64,000 nt of DNA. It comes from Cystobacter fuscus (GTDB taxonomy: Bacteria; Myxococcota; Myxococcia; Myxococcales; Myxococcaceae). A program made the position numbers and the translations under genes. The notes beneath the pieces were generated by a model. The model was given only the letters and a program-made list of their open reading frames with translations, was not told the DNA's origin and searched no databases. Every line of letters begins with the position of its first letter. Position 1 is the first letter of the stretch. Below are positions 24,358-35,497 of the stretch, in pieces. The stretch spans positions 8,866,001-8,930,000 of the forward strand of contig NZ_CP022098.1 of assembly GCF_002305875.1 (NCBI RefSeq), read 5' to 3'.

Positions 24358-25038
24358 ATGTCCACCCGCGTCCTGCTCATCGACGATGACACCCGGATGT
24401 ATGAACTGCTCGAGCAGTACCTCGGGCAGCAAGGCATCAAGGTGACCCATGCCCCCGACGGAGGACGCGGCCTGGCCGCCCTGGACTCCCAGGCCTTCGA
24501 CGCCGTGCTGCTGGACGTGATGATGCCGGGCATGGATGGACTCGAGGTGTGCCGGCGCATCCGCTCGCGCAGCACCGTACCCATCCTCATGCTCACCGCG
24601 CGCGGCGACGAGACGGACCGCGTCGTGGGCCTGGAGCTCGGCGCGGACGACTACCTCGCCAAGCCCTTCAGCCCCCGCGAGCTGCTCGCGCGCCTGCGCG
24701 CCGTGCTGCGCCGCGCCCAGCCCTCCGCCATGGCCGAGAAGCTCGAGGCCCACGGCGTCTCCCTCGACGTCCCCGCCCGCGAGGCCCGCGTCAATGGCCG
24801 GCGCGTGGAGCTCACCGGGCTCGAGTTCGATCTGCTCGTGGCGCTCGTGCGGCGCGCCGGCCGCGTCATCCCCCGCGACGCGTTGCTCGGCGAGGCCGGC
24901 CGCAGCGACACCCTCGTGGGCGAGCGCACCGTGGACGTGCACATCTCCCACCTGCGCCAGAAGCTGGGCGAGGACGGCGCGAAGCTCATCAAGACCGTCC
25001 GGGGCGTGGGCTACCTCTTCGCCCGGGAGGGCCCGTGA
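24358..25038 (+). CDS. OmpR-family response regulator
   Basis: This 226-residue regulator has a receiver domain (residues 1-118; acidic cluster IDDD at 8-11, phospho-acceptor Asp53 in LLDVMMPGMDG, Lys in YLAKPFSP) and an OmpR/PhoB winged-helix domain (GLEFDLLVALVRRAGRVIPR, ERTVDVHISHLRQKLGEDG, KTVRGVGYLF). All receiver residues are present. The stop overlaps the GTG start of the kinase gene by 4 nt. It is CpxR/RstA-like in layout; a metal or envelope signal is suggested by the upstream Spy-like gene. Confidence 0.95.
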   Translation: MSTRVLLIDDDTRMYELLEQYLGQQGIKVTHAPDGGRGLAALDSQAFDAVLLDVMMPGMDGLEVCRRIRSRSTVPILMLTARGDETDRVVGLELGADDYLAKPFSPRELLARLRAVLRRAQPSAMAEKLEAHGVSLDVPAREARVNGRRVELTGLEFDLLVALVRRAGRVIPRDALLGEAGRSDTLVGERTVDVHISHLRQKLGEDGAKLIKTVRGVGYLFAREGP

Positions 25039-26390
25039 GACGGCACGGGCGCGGGCACGGGCACGGGCACGGGCCCTGGGAATCGCCCGGCGGCTGGCCT
25101 CCCCGCCCGATGACCCGGCTCGGCGTCTATGTCCGGGCCCGGCTGCGCCGACGGCTCTTCCTCTGGTTCGGCATCTCCATCCTCGTCACCGGCGTCGTGG
25201 TGGGCTCGGTGATGAACCTGGTGGGAGGCAACTCCTGGCGCCAGGAGCTCGAGCGCGTGCGCACCTTCGCCATCCACCGGCTCGCGGATGTCTGGGACGA
25301 GCCCGAGCGGCGCGACGCCCTCGTGCGCGAGGTGTCCACGGATCTGCTGCTCGACATCGAGCTGCTCGACGCCTCGGGCAAGAGCCTCGTGCGCGCCGGA
25401 GAGCCGTGTCTCGGCCCCGCCAACGTCATCCTCCCGGTGGAGCACGAAGGCGTGCGGCTCGGCACCGCCTACGTCTGCTCCGGGCGCACCCGGAGCCGCA
25501 CTCCCTGGCGTGGCACCCTGTTCTGGGCCGTGAGCGGACTCACGATGTGGATGGCCTCGGGCTGGGTGGCCCGGCGGCTGGCCCGGCCCCTGGACATGCT
25601 CGCGCGCGCCGTGCAGCAGTTGGGCGAGGGCCGGCTGGAGACGCGGGTGGACCTGGGCCGCCACGCCACCGGGGAGATGCAGCTCCTGGCCTCCGCTTTC
25701 AATGAGATGGCCGCGCGCATCGAACGGCAGATGGCGGACCAGCGCGAGCTGCTGGCCACCGTGTCCCACGAGCTGCGCACACCACTCGCGCACCTGCGCG
25801 TGCTCGTGGAGCTGATGCGCGACGCCGGAGGACCCGAGCGCACCGCGGACCAGATGGAGCGAGAGATCGTGGAGCTGGATGCCCTGGTGGGCGAGCTGCT
25901 CGCCAGCTCCCGCCTGGACTTCGGCCAGCTCAACCCCCACGCCCTGGAGGGGAAGGATCTGGCGCAGCGGGCCCTGGAGCGCACGGGCCTGTCCGCCGAG
26001 CTGCTCTCGGTGGAGGTGCCCGACACGAAGCTGGTGGGCGACGCCACGCTGCTGGGGCGCGCGCTGACCAACCTGCTCGACAACGCGCGCGGACACGGCC
26101 AGGGGGTGGAGGCGCTGCGGTTGGTGGAGCGCGAGGGGCGGCTCGCCTTCTGCGTGGAGGACCGGGGGCCGGGACTGCCACCGGGAGAGGAGGCCCGCGT
26201 CTTCGAGCCCTTCTATCGGGGCAGCGCGGGCGGAGAGCGGCGCGAGGCGGGCTCGCTGGGCCTGGGGCTCGCGCTGGTGCGGCGCATCGCCCGGGCCCAC
26301 GGCGGAGAGGCCTTCGCGGAGAACCGGCCCGAGGGCGGCGCGCGCGTGGGTTTCACCCTGGAGCGCGGCGGCCGCCCGGCGGCGGGGTGA
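25035..26390 (+). CDS. Sensor histidine kinase
   Basis: This is a 451-residue CpxA-like kinase. It has a first membrane segment near residues 40-60 (FLWFGISILVTGVVVG), a periplasmic loop of about 100 residues, a second segment (FWAVSGLTMWMASGWVA), and HAMP. The H box is ATVSHELRTPLAHL (His near 245), the N box NLLDNARGHG, the G1 box DRGPGLPPGEE, and the G2 box SLGLGLALV. I chose the GTG at 25035 because it overlaps the regulator stop and GGGAGG lies just upstream. The ATG at 25110 is an alternative that would remove a GHGHGHG stretch coded by a hexanucleotide repeat. The stop lies 2 nt from the stop of the convergent lipoprotein gene. Confidence 0.9.
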   Translation: MRRHGRGHGHGHGPWESPGGWPPRPMTRLGVYVRARLRRRLFLWFGISILVTGVVVGSVMNLVGGNSWRQELERVRTFAIHRLADVWDEPERRDALVREVSTDLLLDIELLDASGKSLVRAGEPCLGPANVILPVEHEGVRLGTAYVCSGRTRSRTPWRGTLFWAVSGLTMWMASGWVARRLARPLDMLARAVQQLGEGRLETRVDLGRHATGEMQLLASAFNEMAARIERQMADQRELLATVSHELRTPLAHLRVLVELMRDAGGPERTADQMEREIVELDALVGELLASSRLDFGQLNPHALEGKDLAQRALERTGLSAELLSVEVPDTKLVGDATLLGRALTNLLDNARGHGQGVEALRLVEREGRLAFCVEDRGPGLPPGEEARVFEPFYRGSAGGERREAGSLGLGLALVRRIARAHGGEAFAENRPEGGARVGFTLERGGRPAAG

Positions 26391-26391
26391 G

Positions 26392-27222
26392 CTACTTCAC
26401 CGAGCCCGACGCGCTGTTCTTGGCGTCCTCGGGGGAGAACTCGAAGGCGAGCGTCGTGCTCTCCCCTTCCTTCACCGTCACCTCGGCCGTCTTGGTGCCG
26501 AGCACCTCGTGCCAGGCCTCGAGCGTGTAGGTGCCCGCGGGCAGGTGCTCGATGGAGTAGGCCCCGTCCGCGTTGGAGGTGGCGAAGTACGGGTTGGGAT
26601 TCACCACCACCCAGGACACCATCCACGGGTGGATGTCGCACTTGAAGCGGACCACCTCGGCGTCGGCCGGCAGCGTGCGCTGCACGGGCTTGCCATTGGG
26701 CGGTTGGGCCACGTTGAAGATGGACTTCGTGCCCGAGATGGCCCGCGCGTTGTGCAGCGTGCCGTCGCTGTTCTTGATGAGGATGGGCTGCCCCACGGCG
26801 ACGCCCTGCACCCGGGGGGTGTAGCTGCACTGCTTCTGGTCCACGACGGCGGGCCGCGTCCGGGGCGAGCGGGGCATCAATCCGCGCACGCGCACGAGCA
26901 CGTTCTCCAGCTTGCCCGCCTTCACCTGGAGGGACTGGTCCACCAACGGCATGCCCTGGCAGGAGGGATCCTGGCTGGGGGTGACGGGCGCGGGCGTGGG
27001 CGGTGTGCCCTTGAAGGTGATGGTGCCCTGGACGGTGCCGCCGCCCGTCAGGGGCTCGGGCTCGGGCGACTCCTCGGCGGGAGTCGCCTCCGCCGCCGCG
27101 TTCTGGGTCCGCGAGGACGGCTCCGTCGGAACGGGCGCGGGGGGGCTCTCCTGCTTGCAGGCGGCCAGGGCGGTGAGTCCCACCGTGCCCAGCAGCGCGA
27201 TCCCCAGCGTACGCAACTTCAT
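26392..27222 (-). CDS. Cupredoxin-like lipoprotein with a carboxypeptidase-regulatory domain
   Basis: This 276-residue lipoprotein (lipobox LTALAAC) has a Pro/Glu-rich linker. A beta-sandwich follows with a plausible copper site: His in GTLHNARAISG, and Cys, His and Met in RFKCDIHPWMVSW (C-x2-H-x2-M). The last 70 residues form a carboxypeptidase-regulatory-like module (NADGAYSIEHLPAGTYTLEA). The start at 27222 follows GAGGAGA. Proteins of this layout occur near cytochrome oxidase or copper-handling genes, and here heme o synthase and an ABC exporter lie directly upstream on the same strand. A role in periplasmic electron transfer or copper delivery is inferred. Confidence 0.7.
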   Translation of the reverse strand: MKLRTLGIALLGTVGLTALAACKQESPPAPVPTEPSSRTQNAAAEATPAEESPEPEPLTGGGTVQGTITFKGTPPTPAPVTPSQDPSCQGMPLVDQSLQVKAGKLENVLVRVRGLMPRSPRTRPAVVDQKQCSYTPRVQGVAVGQPILIKNSDGTLHNARAISGTKSIFNVAQPPNGKPVQRTLPADAEVVRFKCDIHPWMVSWVVVNPNPYFATSNADGAYSIEHLPAGTYTLEAWHEVLGTKTAEVTVKEGESTTLAFEFSPEDAKNSASGSVK

Positions 27223-27336
27223 GTCATCTCTCCTCATGGCGCCCACTTCCGCCGGGCCGCGCGGTGAACCCGTGAAGGGCGCCACCTGTCGTAAGAAGAG
27301 CGGTCCTGGAAGTCAACGCGAGAACGGGTTTACGGG

Positions 27337-28221
27337 TCATTCCCGGCGGCTGATGCTGAACGCGGCCAGTCCCGTGAAGACGGCGGCGAAGACGCACAGC
27401 ACGGGCAGCTCGAGCCCGGCGGACGAGGAGCCCAGGGCGAGCGAGGCCTCGGTGCCATAGAGCGCGCGCCGCAGTCCCTCGACGGCGAAGCGCAGGGGGT
27501 TGAGGCGCATCACCCACGCCAGCACGGGACTGGCGCCGTTGAGCGGGAAGAGGGAGCCGGAGAGCACCCACATGGGCAGCAGCACCACGCTCATGACGGC
27601 GTGGTAGCCGGCGGTGGAGCGCACCCACCACGCGAGCGCGATGCCCATGCAGGTGAGGGCCAGGGCGGACAGCCCCATCACCGAGAGCAACAGGGGCACG
27701 TTCACCGTGGCGGCCGACACGCCGGCCAGCGGCGCGAAGAGCAGGAAGAGCGAGGCCTGCAGCAGCGCGATGGCCGAGGAGCCCAGCGCCTTGCCCAGCA
27801 CCACCGACAGGCGCGAGCCGGGCCCGGCCAGCACGGACTGGAGGAAGCCCTCGCGCCGGTCCTCGATGACGGAGATGGTGGCGAAGATGGCGCTGAAGAG
27901 CAGCACCATGGCGACCACGCCCGGGAAGGAGAAGCGCTGGTAGTCCAGGCCCCGGGCCCCCTCCACGCGGAAGGAGCCGGAGAAGCCCGCGCCGATGACG
28001 AACCAGAAGAGGATGGGCTGGGCGAGCGCGCCCACCACGCGGCTGGGCTGACGGAAGAAGCGCACCACGTCACGCGAGAGCAGCACGCGCACCGTGGCCC
28101 ACTGGAGCGCGAGCGCGCCCGGCACACGCGGAGCCCGCGCGGGGGCGACCGGCTCCACCCGCTCGAGCCGGGGCTCGGGGGACAGGGAGGTGTCGGAGAG
28201 GGAGGAGGCGTGGGCGTTCAT
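27337..28221 (-). CDS. ABC-2 type transporter permease
   Basis: This 294-residue permease has six hydrophobic segments, typical of ABC-2/DrrB-type exporters (ALAQPILFWFVIGAGFSGSF, VVAMVLLFSAIFATISVIED, ALLQASLFLLFAPLAGVSAA, VVLLPMWVLSGSLFPLNGAS). It contains the conserved cytoplasmic stretch EDRREGFLQSVLAGP. Its ATG overlaps the stop of the ATPase gene by 4 nt, so the two form one exporter. The substrate is unknown. The position after heme o synthase suggests a role in oxidase assembly. Confidence 0.9.
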   Translation of the reverse strand: MNAHASSLSDTSLSPEPRLERVEPVAPARAPRVPGALALQWATVRVLLSRDVVRFFRQPSRVVGALAQPILFWFVIGAGFSGSFRVEGARGLDYQRFSFPGVVAMVLLFSAIFATISVIEDRREGFLQSVLAGPGSRLSVVLGKALGSSAIALLQASLFLLFAPLAGVSAATVNVPLLLSVMGLSALALTCMGIALAWWVRSTAGYHAVMSVVLLPMWVLSGSLFPLNGASPVLAWVMRLNPLRFAVEGLRRALYGTEASLALGSSSAGLELPVLCVFAAVFTGLAAFSISRRE

Positions 28222-29240
28222 CGACGGCTTTTCCTCTTGGAAGGCTCGGCGGTGGGTTGATCCGCCCCCAGGGTGCGGCCCGTGAGTTGAAGGAAGACAT
28301 CCGCGAGCGTGGGCCGGCGCAGCGACACCGCGGCGAGCCGGCCCGCGGGAAAGGCCTCCACCAGGCGGGGCACCAGGGCATGGCCCCGCTCGGCCTCCAC
28401 CTGCACGTGCCCCTCCACCACGCGCGCCTCCAGCCCCAGGCGCTCGCGCACCTCGGCCGCGAGCGCCTCGGGCTCGCGGCCCTCGAGGATGAGGAGATCT
28501 CCCCCCACCCGCGCGGTCAGGGCCGCGGGCGTGTCCATGGCCACCAGCCGCCCGGCGTCCAGGACCGCCAGGCGATCACACAGCTGCGCCTCGTCGGCGC
28601 GGTGGGTGGTGAGCAGCACCGTGAGGCCCTCGGTGTCGCGCAGCGCGCGCAGGTGGGCCCAGAAGGAGCGGAAGGACGCCTCGTCGAGCCCCTGGGTGGG
28701 CTCGTCCATGAGGAGCACGCGGGGCTGGTGCACGAGCGCCCGCGCCAGCTCGAGCCGCCGCCGCATCCCCCCCGACCAGGTGCCCACGCGCTCGTCCCCA
28801 CGCGCCTCCAGGCCGATGAGCCGGAGCATCTCCTCCACGCGTGTGCGGGCGTGCTCACCCGTCAGCCCATACAACCGGGCGCCGAGCAGGAGGTTCTCCC
28901 GCGCGCTCATGAGATCATCCAGGCTGCCGCGCTGGAAGATGATGCCCAGGCGCTGGCGCAGCGAGGGATCATGCAGCGACAGGGGCCGCCCCTCGAAGAG
29001 GATGCGGCCCGCGTCGGGGGCCAGCAGTCCGGCGAGCACCTGGAAGGTGGTGGACTTGCCCGCCCCGTTGGGGCCGAGCAGGCCGACGATCTCCCCCGCG
29101 CGCACCGAGAGGCTCAAGCCATCGAGCGCCACGCGCGACTTGAAGCGCCGGGTGAGACCGTCGAGCTGGAGCAGGGGCACGGACGAGAGCGCCGTGACCG
29201 GAGAGGCCAAAGGGGCCGGAGTCATCCTCGAATCAACCAT
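28218..29240 (-). CDS. ABC transporter ATP-binding protein
   Basis: This 340-residue ATPase has Walker A GLLGPNGAGKST, Q-loop IIFQRGSLDDL, signature WSGGMRRRLELARAL, Walker B VLLMDEPTQGLD and the switch His in LLTTHRADEAQ. It is of the CcmA/NodI/DrrA type, with a C-terminal extension of about 90 residues. The start at 29240 overlaps the heme o synthase stop by 8 nt; a second ATG 15 nt later is possible. With the permease it forms a two-gene exporter within an operon headed by the heme o synthase gene. Confidence 0.93.
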   Translation of the reverse strand: MVDSRMTPAPLASPVTALSSVPLLQLDGLTRRFKSRVALDGLSLSVRAGEIVGLLGPNGAGKSTTFQVLAGLLAPDAGRILFEGRPLSLHDPSLRQRLGIIFQRGSLDDLMSARENLLLGARLYGLTGEHARTRVEEMLRLIGLEARGDERVGTWSGGMRRRLELARALVHQPRVLLMDEPTQGLDEASFRSFWAHLRALRDTEGLTVLLTTHRADEAQLCDRLAVLDAGRLVAMDTPAALTARVGGDLLILEGREPEALAAEVRERLGLEARVVEGHVQVEAERGHALVPRLVEAFPAGRLAAVSLRRPTLADVFLQLTGRTLGADQPTAEPSKRKSRR

Positions 29241-30117
29241 GTCCCCCGCTGTCGAGCATCATCGCGGCGAAAAGGCCGGTCAGGTACAGCAGGCTGAACA
29301 AGAACGTCTGGCGGGCCCAGGCCCTTCCCAGGCGCCGGAAGAGCCCCGCCGCGCCCAGGCCGAGGAAGGACAGGCCCAGCAGCACCGCCGCGGCGAGGTA
29401 CCAGCCCCCGGAGATGCCGAGCTGGAAGGGCAAGAGGCTCATGGGCACCAGCGCCACGAGGTAGAGGACGATCTGCAGGCGGCTCGAGTCCTCGCCCCGC
29501 TCGATGGGGACGGACTTGAGGCCGGCCGCCACGTACTCGTCCTGGCGGAACAGGGCGATGGCGATGAAGTGGGGGATCTGCCAGAGGAAGAGGATGGAGA
29601 AGAGGACGTAGCCGCCCGCGTCGATCTGCCCCGTGACGGCCGTCCAGCCCATGAGCGGGGGGAGCGCGCCGGGCACCGCGCCCACCAGCATGGCGATGGA
29701 GGAGTGGGCCTTGAGCGGCGTGTACACGAGCACGTAGCTGAGCAGCGCCACGAGGCCCAGCAGCGCGGTGAGCGGGTTGGCTCCCAGCGCGAGCGCCGGC
29801 AGGCACACCGCGGCGAGCCCCACCCCGAAGGCGAGCGCGACCTGGGGCTCCATGCGTCCGGAGGGCAGGGGGCGGTTGCTCGTGCGCGCCATGAAGCGGT
29901 CGCTGTGGCGCTCCCAGTAGCAGTTGAGCGCGTTGGCCGCGCCCACCGTGCCGGCGGTGGCCAGGAGCGTCACCAGCATGCGCGACACCGTCAGCGCTCC
30001 GGGGGCCAACCACATGCCGCCCGCGGTGGTGGCCAGCACCAGGCCCGACAGCCTCGGCTTGGTGAGGGACATCAGATCCGAGGCGAAGCTCGGCGAACTC
30101 ACGGCACGCGCAATCAC
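29233..30117 (-). CDS. cyoE: Heme o synthase (protoheme IX farnesyltransferase)
   Basis: This 294-residue polytopic membrane protein of the UbiA superfamily adds a farnesyl group to heme b to give heme o. It has the conserved first loop NALNCYWERHSDRFMARTSN followed by RPLPSGRM, and the N-terminal TKPRLSGLVLATTAGG. About eight to nine hydrophobic helices are visible. The GTG at 30117 is preferred because GGGGAG lies 5 nt before it; an ATG at 30072 is possible. It is the first gene of a minus-strand run with the ABC exporter and the cupredoxin-like lipoprotein, consistent with terminal oxidase biogenesis. Confidence 0.93.
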   Translation of the reverse strand: MIARAVSSPSFASDLMSLTKPRLSGLVLATTAGGMWLAPGALTVSRMLVTLLATAGTVGAANALNCYWERHSDRFMARTSNRPLPSGRMEPQVALAFGVGLAAVCLPALALGANPLTALLGLVALLSYVLVYTPLKAHSSIAMLVGAVPGALPPLMGWTAVTGQIDAGGYVLFSILFLWQIPHFIAIALFRQDEYVAAGLKSVPIERGEDSSRLQIVLYLVALVPMSLLPFQLGISGGWYLAAAVLLGLSFLGLGAAGLFRRLGRAWARQTFLFSLLYLTGLFAAMMLDSGGHG

Positions 30118-30244
30118 GCGGACTCCCCGAGGCGCGTCAGGCACGCAGGGCGGCTGGCGCGGCTGGAGGCGGAGCGAACTCCGCCCAAGATGAGATGAAA
30201 GGCCGCCCTCCCTTACACACAAGGAGGTGGCCACATCAAGCAAA

Positions 30245-30276
30245 CGGGCGCGGGATTCATGCCATCCCCGCGCCCG
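30245..30276 (-). terminator. Intrinsic terminator of the TPR gene
   Basis: A perfect 10-bp GC stem (CGGGCGCGGG / CCCGCGCCCG) with a 12-nt loop lies 48 nt after the TPR gene stop. On the minus strand it is followed by TTTGCTT. Confidence 0.7.
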
Positions 30277-30323
30277 CCCACATGTCTGGTGACTACTTTT
30301 TCTTGTCGGTGGGACGAGCCCGG

Positions 30324-32650
30324 CTACAGAGCCTGGGCCTGCGCCACGTACTCGCCCTTGGGCTCGCGCTTGACGTACTCCTGCGCCAGCGCCTTGGCCT
30401 TGGGGGCCTGCTTCTTGTCCTTGGCGAGGAACGCCGCGTAGAAGTAGTAGGCCGGGGCGTAGTTCTCGTCCGCGTTGAGCGCCTTCTGGTACGTCTCGTC
30501 GGCCTTGGCGGTGTCGCCCTTGCCCTCGAAGACGCGCGCCAGCTCGAGCAGCGCGGTGGCCGCCTTGTCCGGCTGGCCGATGAACTCGGTGCTCGCCTTC
30601 TCCAGCGACTCCTGGGCCTTGGACCACTCGGAGCGCTCGCGGTAGATGGCACCGATGGCCAGACGGGCCTCGGGGTTCTTCGCGTTGGCGTCCTTCACCG
30701 AGCGCTCATACGTCTTGAGCGCGTCGTCCAGCTTGCCCTGGCGGCGGTAGGCGTTGCCCAGCATGGTGAGCAGCTTGGGGCTGTCGCCCATGGTCTTGAG
30801 CGCGGTGACGAGCGCCTCGGAGGCCTCCTTCTCGCCGCCCGGCTTGCCCATGAGGGCCTTGGCCAGCTCCACGTAGAGCTGGGCGCGCGTGCCGTCCATC
30901 TTGACGGCCTTGCGGATCTCCGCGGCGGCCTCGTCGTAGTGGTTCTCCGAGAGCAGCCGGCGGCCCTTGATGAGGTAGAGCTCGGGGCTGTTGCGGTCGA
31001 GCGCGAAGCCGGTGTCCTCGGCCTTGGTCAGCTCCTGGCGCGCCTTCTCCTTGTCGGTGGGCACTCCGGTGTCCGCGGAGAGCCTGGCCTGCTCGTCGGG
31101 CTTCATCTTCTCCATGGCGGTGGAGACGCGGGAGATGAGCAGCGCGCGCGCCACGTTGGCCGCCGCGAGCTGGCGCGGCGAGGGAGGAGGATCCACCTCC
31201 AGCAGCTTCTTGAGCATGACCGCGGCCAGGCCGAAGTTCGGCTCGTCCTGCTCGAGCATCAGCAGGGACTTGCCGAGCAGGGACTCGGGGTGGTCCTTCT
31301 CGTAGCGCAGGGCGAAGTCGTAGTTCTTCCAGGCGGTGCCGTCCTGGCCGAGCCGGCGGTACACCGCGCCGAGCGCGGCGTAGATGCGCGGATCGTCCGG
31401 AGAGAGGCCCTGGGCCTTCTCCAGGTTGTCCTTGGCGCGATCCAGGTCACCCGCGTTCATCTGGATGAGGCCGAGCGTCAGGTACAGGAGCGAGCTGCGC
31501 TTGCCCTGCTCGTCGAAGCTCTTCACTTCCTTCTCGAGCTCGACGAGCGCCTCCTTGCCCTTGCCTCCGTACGTCTTGACGAGGGCGGCGGCGGCGTAGA
31601 GGTGCGAGCTGACCTCCTTGCTCTTCTGGGCGGCCGCCAGGTGCTCCTCGGCCTTGTTGCGCGCGTCGTCCCCGCCGCCGTGCTCACCCCAGCGGATGGC
31701 GTAGGCGTACGCGAGATAGCCGTGGGCGGCCGTCGAGTCGGGAGCGACCTCGATCGCCTTGTCCGCCGCCTCGCACGCCTTCTTGTAGGAGGCGAAGGAG
31801 TCGTGCTTGAGCTCCTGGGTGGCGGCGTCGAGCTGCTTCTTGATCTCCCGGTTGCGCTGGGCGGCCATGCGGCCCTGGACGAAGTAGCCGCCCAGGAAGA
31901 TCGGCACCGCGACGAGCAGACCGAGGGTGATGAACTTGTTCGTGTTGGAGCCGCTCTTCTTGCGCGACTTGCCAGGCGCGTCGTCATCGTCGTCGACGTC
32001 ATCGTCCTCGACGACCACGGCGGGACGGCGGGTGGCCGCCGGACGCGCGGCCTGCGCGGCGGGGGCCTTGGCGCGAGGAGCCGGCTCGGCCGCCGGAGCG
32101 GGCGCGGCCGGGGCGGGCGCGGCGGCCACCGGAGCGGGCGTGGCGGCCTGGACGACCGGAGCCGCCACGGGAGCAGGCGTGGGCGCGGGGCCGGGGCGGG
32201 GGCCACGGGCGCGGCGGCCGCGGGCGGCTGCACCTTGTACTGCTGCATCACCGCCAACGTGTCCGAATCCGTGGGATCCGCCTCGTAGGCCTTGAGCAGG
32301 TTGGCCTTGCCGGCGTCGGCTTCACCGGTCTTGATCTGCAGGGCGCCCGCCATGCGCAGCGTCGCCTTGTCGGTAGGATAGGCCTGCAGCGCGCCCAGCA
32401 CCTCTTCGAGGGCTTTCTTGTCCTTGCCCTGGTCCTGGTAGACGCGAGCGAGGAGGAGGCGGGGATCGGCTCGATTGGGGTGTGCCTTCACCCCTTTCTT
32501 GCAGACGACCATCGCCTCCATGAAACGACCGGAGGCGAGATACGCCTCGGCGAGGGGCTTGTAGGCTTCGGAAGAAGGGTCGGACGCGAAGGCATGCTCC
32601 AGCTTCGCGAGCTCGGCCGGGCTCAACGTCTTTGATGGGGAGGTGGACAT
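30324..32650 (-). CDS. Large TPR-repeat membrane protein, apparent frameshift
   Basis: The start at 32650 opens a cytoplasmic TPR unit (LSPAELAKLEHAFASDPSSE, YLASGRFMEAMVVCKKGVKA). A Pro/Ala-rich linker follows, then an acidic stretch (VVVEDDDVDDDDDAPGKSRK) and one membrane segment (FITLGLLVAVPIFLGGYFVQ). A long series of TPRs runs to the stop (for example DLDRAKDNLEKAQGLSPDDP and YRRQGKLDDALKTYERSVKD). The two halves are in different frames, and the switch falls in the linker near 32180-32210 within G/C runs. The total of 2327 nt is one base short of whole codons. An error in the sequence is more likely than a dead gene, because both halves keep good coding character. It is probably a scaffold or assembly protein; the function is unknown. 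Confidence 0.8.
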
Positions 32651-32828
32651 TAAAGGAGGTGCCTTGAGGGGGTTCTTATGACACCCCCAGTTGCCGTGCG
32701 TCAATCGCCCAGGAGGGCCCGAACATTCCCGGCTTGACACCCTGGTTGGGGTCCTGTACATGCCCGTTCGTCTTCTCGACGGCGGGAAACCGCAGCCGCC
32801 CAACGGTGTTGAGAAACAGGAGTGTCAT

Positions 32829-32904
<76 letters not shown>

Positions 32905-32914
32905 TGAAGTTCCG

Positions 32915-32948
32915 AAGGGCTCTCCTGGAAACAGGGGAGCCCTTTTCT
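32915..32948 (+). terminator. Intrinsic terminator after tRNA-Ala
   Basis: AAGGGCTCTCC pairs with GGGGAGCCCTT (11 bp with one G-U), with an 8-nt loop, followed by TTCTTTT. This is the clearest factor-independent terminator in the window. Confidence 0.9.
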
Positions 32949-32999
32949 TTTGCGCCTCCAGTGAATTGAAAAGCGCGCCGGGTCTGTTATCCGGGGCCG

Positions 33000-33599
33000 A
33001 TGACCGACCAGCCCTCGCTCTCGTTCTTCGCCCGTCTGTGGCTCGCCCTCGTGTGCTTCTGGCGAATCTGGCTCGATCGCTCGTTCGCCCAGGCCGTGTT
33101 GCCCGTGCGCGAGGCCGACCGGGCCGGCAAGCTGCCGGCGGGTACCCTCGTCCCCGAGCCGACGCCCACGCGGCCCACCCCGCCCCCCTCGGCGCCCGCC
33201 CCTCTGCCCCCCGAGCGGGAGCACGCCTCGGCCCTCCAGTTGCTCGCCATGCTCCAGCGCGAGGGCCGCCTCGTCGACTTCCTCCAGGAGGACGTGGCCG
33301 CCTTCCCGGATGAGGACGTGGGGGCCGCCGCGCGCATCGTCCACGAGGGGTGCCGCAAGGTGCTGCGCCAGTACCTCGCCCTGGAGCCCGTGCTCCCCCA
33401 GAACGAGGGCGACAGCGTGCAGGTGCCCGCCGGCTTCGACGCCCAGCGCATCCGCCTCACCGGCAACGTGGCCGGCCAGCCACCCTACTCCGGCTCGCTC
33501 AAGCACAAGGGCTGGGTCATCACCTCCGTGACGTTCCCCTCCACCAGTCCGGCCTTGGATCCGCGGGTGCTCGCGCCCGCCGAAGTCGAGCTGTCCTGA
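33000..33599 (+). CDS. DUF2760 protein, partner of the Hsp70 pair
   Basis: This 199-residue protein has an N-terminal amphipathic or membrane-proximal helix (FFARLWLALVCFWRIWLD). A Pro-rich linker is at about residues 50-72, and a conserved C-terminal domain carries ALQLLAMLQREGRLVDFLQE, RIVHEGCRKVLRQY and GWVITSVTFP. I recognise the DUF2760 family, which is regularly found just before two divergent Hsp70 genes, as here. Its role is unknown; a membrane-linked adaptor or client-delivery factor is a reasonable guess. It lies 25 bp before the first Hsp70 gene. Confidence 0.85.
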   Translation: MTDQPSLSFFARLWLALVCFWRIWLDRSFAQAVLPVREADRAGKLPAGTLVPEPTPTRPTPPPSAPAPLPPEREHASALQLLAMLQREGRLVDFLQEDVAAFPDEDVGAAARIVHEGCRKVLRQYLALEPVLPQNEGDSVQVPAGFDAQRIRLTGNVAGQPPYSGSLKHKGWVITSVTFPSTSPALDPRVLAPAEVELS

Positions 33600-33624
33600 C
33601 CTTCCCGACGGGGGCCCTCCTCTC

Positions 33625-35478
<1,854 letters not shown>

Positions 35479-35497
35479 AAGCCCCTTCCCCACGCCC

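Noticed and set aside
25035..25110. Phase-variable start of the kinase gene through the GGGCAC repeat
   Set aside because: The unit is 6 bp, so gain or loss of units keeps the frame; no on/off switching would result.
30195..32288. 697-codon plus-strand frame opposite the TPR gene
   Set aside because: Leu/Arg/Gly-rich antisense of TPR codons; the TPR pattern on the minus strand is clear.
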